Assembly (NCBI GenBank): GCA_039090855.1
Contig: CM077011.1
Span: 35,111,501 to 35,175,500, forward strand
DNA length: 64,000 bases
Direction of reading: 5' to 3'
Source: Macrothele yani
Lineage: Eukaryota; Arthropoda; Arachnida; Araneae; Macrothelidae
Part shown: positions 55,933 to 64,000 of the stretch, piece after piece
Position numbering within the stretch: the stretch's first letter is position 1
How the letters are laid out: each line of letters opens with the position of its first letter
Position numbers and translations under genes: made by a program
Notes under the pieces: generated by a model
Told to the model about the DNA's origin: nothing
Database searches by the model: none
What the model saw: the letters and a program-made list of their open reading frames with translations, nothing else

Positions 55933-56098
55933 GCTTGGAGGTTCCTTCCTCTGGGTAGTGTAACGGTAACATACTCGAACGTGATACGGGTTCGATTCCT
56001 GTTCCAGGACAATGCGATTTTCAGGTTTTCTGAGGTATGTCTACTTGCACGATTAATGTGGCATCCATCTGCCTGTAACATCAATTTGACAACCACCT
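55933..56098 (+). mobile_element. SINE family 4, copy 2
   Basis: Same head as copy 1 (gcttggaggttccttc, gggtagtgtaacggtaacat, ggttcgattcctgttccagg), in opposite orientation. The 3' end is shortened and lacks the atg tail. Confidence 0.75.
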
Positions 56099-56111
56099 AA
56101 AGTACCTAAGG

Positions 56112-56328
56112 GCCGCCCGAATGGCACAGTGGGCTAAGTGCTGGCTAATCGCCACTCGTCCGAGAAGGGTTGGGGTTTGAATTCCGGTGTGGCATGGATG
56201 TTGTGTGTGTGTGTGTGACGGCACTCTCTCCCTTTACTGGAACCAGTGGCCCTGGATTAGGGACGAGCGACTGCTTATAGCCCATTGAGTTTCTTACGGT
56301 GGTCGTCAAACCTTCAATCAAAAAAAAG
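56112..56328 (+). mobile_element. SINE family 1, copy 14
   Basis: Full length but diverged, with a (GT)n expansion in the body (about 56198-56217). The target duplication aagtacctaagg / aagtatctaagg lies at 56100-56111 and 56329-56340. Confidence 0.92.
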
Positions 56329-56340
56329 AAGTATCTAAGG

Positions 56341-56456
56341 CAGTCGTCCGTCCTAAATTTGGTGCTACTGGCTCCAGGAAAGGGAGAGAGCCAAAGCCGT
56401 TGGAAAGACACCTCACCTATGCCTCATCCGGAACTCGAACCCAGGCACAACTCAAA
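56341..56456 (-). mobile_element. SINE family 1, central fragment
   Basis: The sequence cagtcgtccgtcctaaattt through gggagagagccaaagccgt and ggaactcgaaccca is the family 1 body and B-box region in the reverse sense. Both ends are missing. Confidence 0.8.
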
Positions 56457-56709
56457 TGAGAAGCGGATATCGTAGAATCTCAATTTCCCGCCAGTTATCT
56501 TTTGATGCAGTCTTCGTCGGAGGACGAAGGATATAGCAACGGTGAACAGAAGTGTGAGAGGGATGTGTGCCTATATTATAAGCCCTGTTCGGGTTCGATG
56601 TTTAAGCTGTATTGCAGCTCGTTGCAGCAAACATATAAACAAGTTAGAAAAATCATGCAATGCATTGATTATAATACGCTTTCCAACATACCAGAAATCA
56701 TTACTCAAG

Positions 56710-57160
56710 TTATGAGGATAATGGCTGTGGAATAAATCTCGCTCATCTGCCCTGACCTTTGACCCCAATTCGATCATATTAAAAAGAATTGGTTCAGTAC
56801 ATCTGCGGAATAACATGATAAAGTTTTGTCGCAACAGAAGCATTTTTAGTCAAGTTATGAGTATAATGTCTGTGGAATAAACCTCGGTCTTGTGGCCTGA
56901 CCTTTGACCCCATTTTGATGATGTTGAACAGAACCAGTTCAGTGCATCTCCGGAACAACATGAATAAGTTTTGTCGCAATCGAAGCGTTTTTATGTAAGT
57001 TATGACGCATAAGAACAATGGAATGGATACCGCTCCTATGTCTTGACCTTTGACCCCATTTCGCCCATTTTCAATAGGGTTTGTCCCCAGGTTGTCCCTT
57101 ACCACATACTGAAATTTCAACGAAATCGAACCATTTTTACGTGAGATCGTGCGGACGAAG
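56710..57160 (+). repeat. 145-bp tandem repeat, three diverged units
   Basis: Unit starts ttatga are at 56710, 56855 and 57000. Each unit carries ctgacctttgaccccatttc-like sequence and a gttttgtcgcaa segment in the first two. The array ends in gacgaagggacggacggaca. Confidence 0.9.
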
Positions 57161-58060
57161 GGACGGACGGACAAAGTTGGAGCATATACGCTTCTTCAAC
57201 CTACAGTTGGAAAGCGTAAAAATGGAATATAGTCGAGAAAGTTCCAGTTTCAATTAATTTATTATTTGCTTAAACTTACAGTGCAGGTTGTCCTATAGAA
57301 CTAACTATCTTACTAAATTACTACTTCAGTTACTCGGTTCCCTCGTTACCTATTCTGCTACATAATTATTCACTCTTCCGTATTTACTCTAATTCTATGT
57401 AACCCCGAAAAAGTATTCCTTCTCATTCTCAGACAATCGCCCCATGATTTCTCTCCTACTCCCTTCGTAGACCTCTCTTGCCTCCTAGCTCGAAGGAGAG
57501 AGCGTTTCTCCCACGCCTCCTGAGCAATATATTAATTTAGCTGTGCTGATGAGATTTTCGGATCACAATGTACATGACAGCAGCGTAGGCCAATAAAATG
57601 ATAAAGGCACTTACCTTTTCTGAACAGGCCCTTCAAAACAAATAAAGCGAACATTTTTTTACAACTATTACGGATTATCCTTGCTGCCGTAGATAGCACC
57701 TTCAAACACCCCCATGCTAACTGAAAAAGTTTACCACTAAATTTTCCTTACTTAAAGAAGAATTAATACTAAAAATCTCGTGAAATCTCCTAAACCCTCG
57801 TAGCAGAAGACTCGCACACTGTGAACATGATCTGGATACCAGATAGCCAATACACAACGCTGCGGGGCTATTAAATAGCCCCGCAGAAGCATGAACGTTA
57901 ATCATGCTGCATTTTCAGTCGACTCGTGTGTCCGTTGCTCACGGACGCAAAGGTCGATTGAAAAATAAATTCTCGCTTAAGACGAACCTAGTATCGTAGA
58001 ACACAATGCTTCCCGCTATATACACTGCTGAAACTGATCGATACCAAGTTGACAGTACTG
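57160..58060. other. No gene seen; one perfect hairpin
   Basis: A hairpin with 13-bp arms (ctgcggggctatt) and a single-base loop lies at 57860-57886. Otherwise nothing is supported. Confidence 0.6.
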
Positions 58061-58360
58061 TGTGGAGAGATGAGATTCGAACCACGTCTTCCTGCCCAGG
58101 AGGCGACTGTTCTCTCAACTAAACTACGACGGCAAGGCCTATTACTGCAACTTTACAGATTTGACTCATGCGTCATTGCAGTAGTACCTTATCTACGTCA
58201 TGTAACGTAGTACACCACATCATCCCCCTCCTTGAGAGAGGCGGGGGCACAAAATCGCAGGCTTTAGGTTCCGACGACAACTGCGCTTGAAGAACCAGCT
58301 CACTGTAGAAGAACCAATCTTTTAAAAATTCCATACGATGTGTCGAAGAATCATTACACA
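58060..58360 (-). mobile_element. SINE family 5, copy 3
   Basis: The minus strand has a tRNA-like head: gtcgtagtttagttgagaga (A box) and tggttcgaatctcatc (B box). The flank reads ggcctattactgcaacttt. The region 58215-58360 shares ccttgaga-agg and gaagaaccagctcactgtag with the 45.8 kb copy. Confidence 0.65.
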
Positions 58361-58370
58361 TACATTATAT

Positions 58371-59584
58371 TGACAAAAGTCACCGGAAACCCCTTAAAAG
58401 GCAAATCAACGGATCCGCTGCGTTGTCAAGATGTGCGGTGCAACTGCGAACGGTATAAAAACAAGTCTGCAGCTGACCGTGATCGAATCGCACTGTGAGG
58501 TTGAGTGAAAATGTCGCGACGGGAGAGAACAGACTTCGAGAAAGGAAAGATTTTTTGGTTTTGTATTAGTGGATTGTCCACAAGAGAAACCGAGAGGCGT
58601 TTAACCATACCCAAGTCAACTGTTTGGATGCACTAAATAAGTAGAAGACACATGGCGTGCCTGAAGCAGCAAAACGCACCGGCAGAATAAAGAAAATCAG
58701 TGAAAAAGGACGTCGAACCCTCCGGAGAGTCGTTACAGCTAATCGACGGAGTACTGCACAAGATCTCAGTGTACAGGTGAGCAAAAATGCTAGAACCTCT
58801 GTATGTACACGTACCATTCGCAGATAACTTCATTCCATGGCTTACTGTGGTCGTGCGGCTGCTCATAAGCCTTTCATCTCCACTCGGAATGTTACTCATC
58901 GTTTAGCACGGTGTTAAGAACATTTATTTTGCACCGTAGATCAATGTAAACGGGCCCAATGGACTGATGAATCTAGATACACGATCCATCAGTCTGTGGG
59001 TATGTCGGCAGCCGGGGGAACGCTATTTACCACAGTGTACTGTTCCTACGGTCAAGTTTGGAGCTGGCAGTGTACTCGTGTGGGGGTGTTTTTCGTGGTA
59101 TGGCCTCGGCCCATTGGTTATCTCGGACAAACCAGTTAACCAGCACGTCTATCTAGATATTCTGGATAAATATGCCCTACCAACTCAGTGGCAATAATAG
59201 AACCGAGCCTTGTTGGTACCAGTAGGATAATACACCGAGCCATAAAAGCAAGGACTGTTTCGGCGTGGTTTGACGATAATTTCCTATCGTGTGTTGACTG
59301 GCCAGCACAGAGCCCTGATCTTAATCCCATAGAGCACCTATGGGATGAATTAGAGCGTCGCATAAGAAGTTTGGAACCAAGGCTTACTACTAAGCAACAG
59401 TTAGAGGCAGCATTATGTACTGAATGGAAGCACATACCTATCACTGTGTTCCAAAACCTTGTCGAAAGCAGGTCTGGAAGGGTCAGTGCATGCATTAAGG
59501 CCAAAGGCGGTCTGACACCGTACTAATGTATGTCGCTAAATGCTATTTTGTGTTTCTCTTTCAGGTGTCCCGTGACTTTTGTCA
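58371..59584 (+). mobile_element. Tc1 family A, copy 2
   Basis: Termini tgacaaaagtcaccggaaac and, inverted, tgacaaaagtcacgggacac, with TA close outside both ends. 1214 bp. Same family as 708-1938. Confidence 0.92.
58511..59526 (+). pseudogene. Tc1 family A transposase, copy 2
   Basis: The frame starts MSRRERTDFEKGKI at 58511, with the first HTH including RLTIPKSTV, and breaks within 45 codons. The catalytic part is recognisable at [23 protein letters not shown] near 59055-59125. The second Asp lies in an alternative frame near 59215-59235. QSPDLNPIEHLWDELERRIRS (catalytic Glu) is near 59305-59370. It ends at 59524 with KGGLTPY. The first-Asp block is in a different frame around 58955-58980. 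It has more stops in the N-terminal half than copy 1, but a cleaner C-terminus. Confidence 0.9.
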
Positions 59585-59642
59585 TTAGGCTAAAGTGTAT
59601 TTTCAGCCCTCGCGGCCAGGAAATTCGTCCGAGTTCTGAAGC

Positions 59643-59810
59643 CACTGTAGCGTAAACCTTTCTTCCAGTGGTCGTTTTTGAACTCACATCTTTGTACTCC
59701 AGAGGAGACTGTTCTTCCAACTGAGCTATGCCGATAAGGCCAATAGCTGCACCTTTGTCGATTTGACTCATACGTCAATATATCATGTTACGTAGAGCAT
59801 TACATTTGGT
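59643..59810 (-). mobile_element. SINE family 5, copy 4
   Basis: The minus strand has a tRNA-like head with ggcatagctcagttggaaga (A box) and tgtgagttcaaaaacg (weak B box). The segment toward 59810 (atttgactcatacgtcaata, catgttacgtagag) matches copy 3 (atttgactcatgcgtca, tcatgtaacgtag). Confidence 0.65.
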
Positions 59811-60215
59811 GTTGGTTGGAATAGTGCTATGTGGAAGTAGACATGCATTTGACATTGAATATGTATCTAAGGTTTCGGGATGATATTCTGCAAAGATATT
59901 AGTTTTTACGAAGGTGCCATAGGCCCCTACTCAATGTTTAACCTTTTAAGGGGACCAGTCCCTTTTTAGGCTTCCCATGTTAACCTTATGGGAGGTCTCG
60001 ATGTACTTAGGTACATCTTTTTCACGATAGACTTGGCCTAGAAATTGCAAACTTGGCATGCATATTCCTAAGGATATTATACAGCACTTGAACAAGAATG
60101 ATCGCAATCGGTCAATTAATTAATTTTGTATTAATTAATCAAAATTGCTGTCGAATTTGCTGACGTTTTCATTAGCAATGTAGTCATGATTATAGTTCAG
60201 GTGGTTGTTGATATA
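59810..60215. other. No gene seen
   Basis: AT-rich, with an AT palindrome near 60115-60140 (ttaattaattttgtattaat). Confidence 0.5.
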
Positions 60216-61437
60216 CACTGAAGAGCAATCAAATTAGAGATACCCGTCTAGTAACGTGTAGCGCCCCCTTTCGTCCTGATGACGGCGGCGATTCTTCTCG
60301 GCATGGACTCGACAAGACGCCGGAAGCGTTGGGAAGCCATACGGATCCACGACCCCTGAACAAGCTCCCACAGTTCACGAAGATTTGATGGAGGGGGGTC
60401 AGAGCCTCGAACATCTCTCTCGAGGGCATCCCAGATGTGCTCGATGGGATTGAGGTCAGGTGACCTAGCTGGCCAAGGAAGCGAGGTCACGTCGGTTGAG
60501 TGTTCATCCAACCATTCGGATACAATTCGGGGGCGATGGTGCGGTGCATTGTCTTGTTGCAGGATGAGGTCCCCAGTGGGATGTTGAAGGCGCACAAACG
60601 GGAGCAAATGGTCGTCCAGAATTTCACGGTAACGTTTACCTGTGAGGGACGATGTCACACGCACCAGGGGTCCCATTTCAGTCCACGTAAACAGTCTCCA
60701 GACGAGAATGCCACCCGCATCAGCTTAAAGAGTACCCTGCTGGCAAGAAGGATCCATCGCTTTATGTGGTTTGCGCCGTACTCGTATCCTGCCATCCGCA
60801 TGTACCAATGTGAATCTGGAATCATCAGTCCAGGCAACATTTTACCACATGTCTAGGGTCCAGTAGCGATATTCCCGTGTCCATGCTAATCTTTGCACCC
60901 TGTGATGTGCGGTCAGCAGCGGTACCCTCGTGGGACGATGGCTTCTGTACCCCATAGTGAGGAGATGGTTCTGGATGGTGTGGCTGCTTACACGTTTTTT
61001 TGTGCACCAGCGTTAAATTGCCGAGTCCTTTCTTGCACTGTAGCCCGTCTATCCGCTGTTACAATGCGAGCTAGCCGACGATGACCCCGCTCATCCACAC
61101 ACTGTTGTTCACGGCATTTGGACCTTGCAGGGATGGTTTTACGGGATTCGATGTACTCACTGTGCACCAGTGACACAGTGGCTCGTGAAAATCCCAGTGC
61201 CTGCACGACTTCCGAGATGGAGTGACCCATTCGTCGGGACCCGACAATTTGCCCACGATCAAATGCGCTTAGATCCTTCGTGTTACCCATACTGCGTCCG
61301 ACTCTTACTGATTCCCGTCGCATCACTCCTTATATTGTCGGATTGCTGCATACGTCATGTCGTTTCCGTTTACAGGGCCGCCCACAGCGCCACATTTGCA
61401 TAACGCCAGCTGTCTCTAATTCAACTGCACTTCAGTG
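60216..61437 (-). mobile_element. Tc1 family B, copy 3
   Basis: Termini cactgaagagcaatcaaatt and, inverted, cactgaagtgcagttgaatt lie between TA dinucleotides at 60214-60215 and 61438-61439. 1222 bp. Confidence 0.93.
60248..61290 (-). pseudogene. Tc1 family B transposase, copy 3
   Basis: It opens MGNTKDLSAFDRGQIVGSRR at 61290 (an in-frame ATG also exists at 61326), with the HTH through FSRATVSLVHSEYIES. A shift near 60990 ends this frame. The first-Asp region is mutated, with DDSRF-like sequence in place of DESRF near 60800-60830. The C-terminal 142-codon frame is open, with ILQQDNAPHHRPR near 60525-60565 and DLNPIEHIWDALER (catalytic Glu) near 60435-60475, ending GGATRY at 60248. This is the best preserved C-terminal half of the family here. 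Confidence 0.9.
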
Positions 61438-62594
61438 TATACAGTAAAGTATAAAAAAATTCAAGCCATTATCTTCAGTGATTTATGAGAAAATTTTTCC
61501 TAAATATACAAAACCACAACTTTTCAGAGGAGGCAAAAAACGAAGACCTGTGACTGGAAGCCTCCCACGTCATACTCCTTTTCCTCTGCTTTGCTGAACT
61601 ATCTCTGCTTTGCTCAAGTGTCGTATACCATTCGACTCAGCAAACTCTGTAGGAAAAAATTGAAATAAAAAAAGTTTACAGAATTTTTTTGTTTTTGCAG
61701 GACTGGTCCGCTTAAGCGGCCGATTTACATGAATTCAAGGGTGCTCAAAATTTTCTACGCTCGCTATACAGAAATTTCACTTAGAGGCCGGGTGTTACGA
61801 AAGCTACGGAGAAACAACTCCTTTCTCCCGTCACCAATGTTAGAAGAATTAACAAGGTGTCGCAGTTCTAGAGGACGATAGATGTCGCTGCCGCACTGGG
61901 CGAAACTCTCTCGCTTACTCCTGCAGGCGAAGTGAAGCTGCAGTTGTTCTCTCCTCTCTCGTCGGCAACGAAAAGGTTAACATGGCGGTGTGTGTGCTTA
62001 TCGTTTTTCAAAAACAATGTCAACTTATGTGTGCATTAAATCAACCTGCAGTTATCAGTGAACGATCATGGTGTTGTGAGTCAACTTAATGCATATAAAT
62101 TTGTATTACTTAATGAATGGTGGTAAGTACTCTCTCTCTTTTCGATCTTTCGTTCAGCTAGGTGGAAAATTCTAGTTCTTTCGTTAGTCATCATTTGGGA
62201 TCAATACGAAAAGCGTTATTGACTGCACATTATGGAGTACTAAATCACTAACAACCACAGAAGTACAGACCATAAACCTGCCAATGGTGATAAGCGCTCT
62301 AGTAATTTATTCTCTGCTCTATGGCCCAAGGCACGATGAGAAGGGCTATTTTCCCTGACACGGATGCCATGATATTAGGTAGGAACAAGTGGCTTAAACA
62401 TATTCGCTCTCGTTTCTTAGTTCATTGCTATTTTTATAGCAGTTTTTGCGGGTAATCAGTGAGAAAGGGTTAGTGTCAGATACTCCCCTAAATGACCACT
62501 TTGAATAACAAAGCTAAGGGAAAAGCAACGCTTTCTGAAGCGCAAGTTCACTCTTTCCACCCGCGTTCTGCCCACTTCTCAGACAGCAAATATA
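61438..62594. other. No gene seen
   Basis: No recognisable coding or repeat structure in about 1.15 kb. Confidence 0.5.
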
Positions 62595-63789
62595 CACAGT
62601 CGTATCAGAATAATATGACCACCCCCGTAATTACAGAGTACTCGCCCAGGCGCGTCACAGAGTACACACGTGATGTAGTCGACCACACGCAGATATAAGC
62701 GGCCGGCCAAGACAGACGACCATAGTGCGTAACGTGAGCACAATGGGCAGAGGTAGTGATTTGACGAAGCTTCAAAAAGGAATGATCATCGGTTACCGCG
62801 CTAAGGTTGGAAGCATCTCAGAAACAGCACACTTCGTGGGCTGTTTGCGAGGTGCTGTAGTAAGGGTGTACCAATAATGGACCGCTGGCACACCAAGTAC
62901 TAACAACTGTGGACCCCCAAAGGCCATCTAACCCAGAGGAGAACGTCGCTTCCGCCGACTGGTAAAGAGCTATCGACGCGCAACAGCGCAGCAATTCACC
63001 ACGCAAATGAATGGTGGGGCACCCAGCTACGTGTCTTGGATAATAGTAGAGGTTACGCATGGGTCTCGGAAGTCGACGCTGCGTCAAGGCTCGCATGTTA
63101 ACCCAGGTCCATCGGCAACGACGTCTGCAGTTCGCATGGGACTACCGTCATTCGACAGTGACAGTGTGGGAAAAGGTTGCCTTCACCGACGAATCGAGGT
63201 TTCCTCTTAACAGAAGTGACAGGAGGTGGCGGATACGGTGTCAGACACACGAGATCCAACATCCGGACACGCTTGTCGGTGAAGTATAGGCCAGCAGCGG
63301 CAGTGTGCATGTCTGGGGGATGTTTTCCTGGAATGACCTGGGACCGCTGGTAGCATTGCATGAGACCCTAAACGCTAATGGCTACCTGTCCATCCCCGCT
63401 GACCACATACATCTCTTCATATTGGACGCTTACCCTGGTGGTGATTGTATCTACCAACAGGACAATATATCTTTTCACGTCGCTGAGGGGGGTGCGTATC
63501 TGGTTCCAAGAACACGACACCAATGTCTCCGTTCTTCCTTGGCCGGCGAAAGCAATCCCATAGAGCACTTGTGGGACTATTTGGATCGACAAGTTCGACG
63601 TGCGGACCTACAACCACGTCAACGCCGGGATCTCAGAGCTTTGCTGCTGTCTGAATGGGTCACGTGTGCGTCTGGCAACCTTCCAGGTCCTCGTTGCGTC
63701 CATGCCACGCCCTCTCGTCGCTGTCATCCGGGCGAAGGGTGGTTAGCCCATTATTAGGTAGGTGGCCATATTATTCTGATACGACCGTG
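62595..63789 (+). mobile_element. Tc1 family F
   Basis: Termini cacagtcgtatcagaataat and, inverted, cacggtcgtatcagaataat lie between TA dinucleotides at 62593-62594 and 63790-63791. 1195 bp. Subterminal gaccacc and cacctacctaat resemble the Tc1 remnants at 16.4 and 35.7 kb. Confidence 0.93.
62743..63757 (+). pseudogene. Tc1 family F transposase, broken
   Basis: It starts MGRGSDLTKLQKGMIIGYRA at 62743, with an HTH (GSISETAHFVGCLRGAVVRVY) and a stop near 62875. A linker with GERRFRRLVKSYRRATAQQ is near 62940-62995. After shifts comes KVAFTDESRFPLNRSDRRWR (first Asp) near 63176-63235. VHVWGMFSWNDLGPLVAL is near 63305-63360, IYQQDNISFHVAEG (second Asp) near 63450-63490, and NPIEHLWDYLDRQVRR (catalytic Glu) near 63553-63600. 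The C-terminus is near 63755. The N-terminal third has most of the damage. The C-terminal 150 codons are open. Confidence 0.9.
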
Positions 63790-63791
63790 TA

Positions 63792-64000
63792 TTTGTTTCG
63801 AACTATTTAACCCCGAGTTAGTTCGTTCTAGCTTGTTAAAGTGTTAATGAATTACGATTCTCTGTCAAGCAGAGCAGCACTCGTGGATGAGTACCTGGAA
63901 AGCGAGAATACTATTCTCATGTAATCCCATACAAAAATTTCCAATTCTTTCCAGCCGAGCGATAAAATTTCCTCAAATCTGATGAGAAATTTCTTATATT
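63792..64000. other. No gene seen
   Basis: Flank of Tc1 F. Nothing is supported. Confidence 0.5.

Noticed and set aside
1..64000. Host protein-coding gene with introns
   Set aside because: Long unassigned stretches could hide short exons, but I could not find conserved coding blocks with splice sites that support one.

Overview
This window is eukaryotic, and nothing in it looks bacterial or viral. There are no operons, Shine-Dalgarno-like spacing or dense coding. The open frames are short and mostly meaningless, and the background is AT-rich with microsatellites and poly-A/T tracts. The content is transposable elements: Tc1/mariner, hAT and piggyBac-type DNA transposons, an RTE-like non-LTR retrotransposon, and several tRNA-derived SINE families with poly-A or short-repeat tails and target duplications. 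This mixture fits a large invertebrate genome, most plausibly an arthropod and perhaps a chelicerate (horseshoe crab, scorpion or spider). That assignment is inference from style, not from a diagnostic gene. I found no intact host gene, rRNA or functional tRNA gene.

Layout. 1-6.3 kb: a decayed mariner, a Tc1 copy (family A), and an old dispersed repeat (R1) split by three independent hAT-type insertions, one of which carries an RTE fragment. 8.2-10.7 kb: an inverted-repeat element split by a hAT MITE and a Tc1 copy (family B). 10.9-14.6 kb: a 3.8 kb inverted-repeat element with guest RTE, followed by a 47-bp minisatellite. 15.0-17.0 kb: the best preserved Tc1 (family C) next to a Tc1 remnant, then a ~45-bp minisatellite. 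19.3-28.6 kb: SINE-rich, with a SINE inside a SINE, two THAP zinc-finger gene fragments in opposite orientation, a hAT element holding two SINEs, and a minisatellite grown out of THAP coding sequence.

30.2-37 kb: an RTE endonuclease fragment, a second family-B Tc1 beside a mariner, and a Tc1 split by a SINE. 37.7-48 kb: a 260-bp tandem repeat, two copies of a TA-flanked inverted-repeat element with a tRNA-like module, another Tc1, and a three-level nest (piggyBac MITE inside a maT-like transposase inside a Tc1). 48-64 kb: a minisatellite, a second SINE family, a mariner with a hAT MITE in its leader, the uninterrupted paralogue of R1, several SINE families, a 145-bp tandem repeat and three more Tc1 copies.

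The repeats date each other. The clearest evidence comes from paralogues that keep the empty insertion site: R1 at 51.86-52.65 kb for the insertions at 2.6-6.2 kb, and the 28 kb THAP copy for a 34-bp palindrome inserted into the 20 kb THAP copy. Every transposase seen is broken by stops, frameshifts or lost catalytic residues, so nothing here looks autonomously active. The young SINEs, with clean target duplications and long poly-A tails, are the most recent movers.
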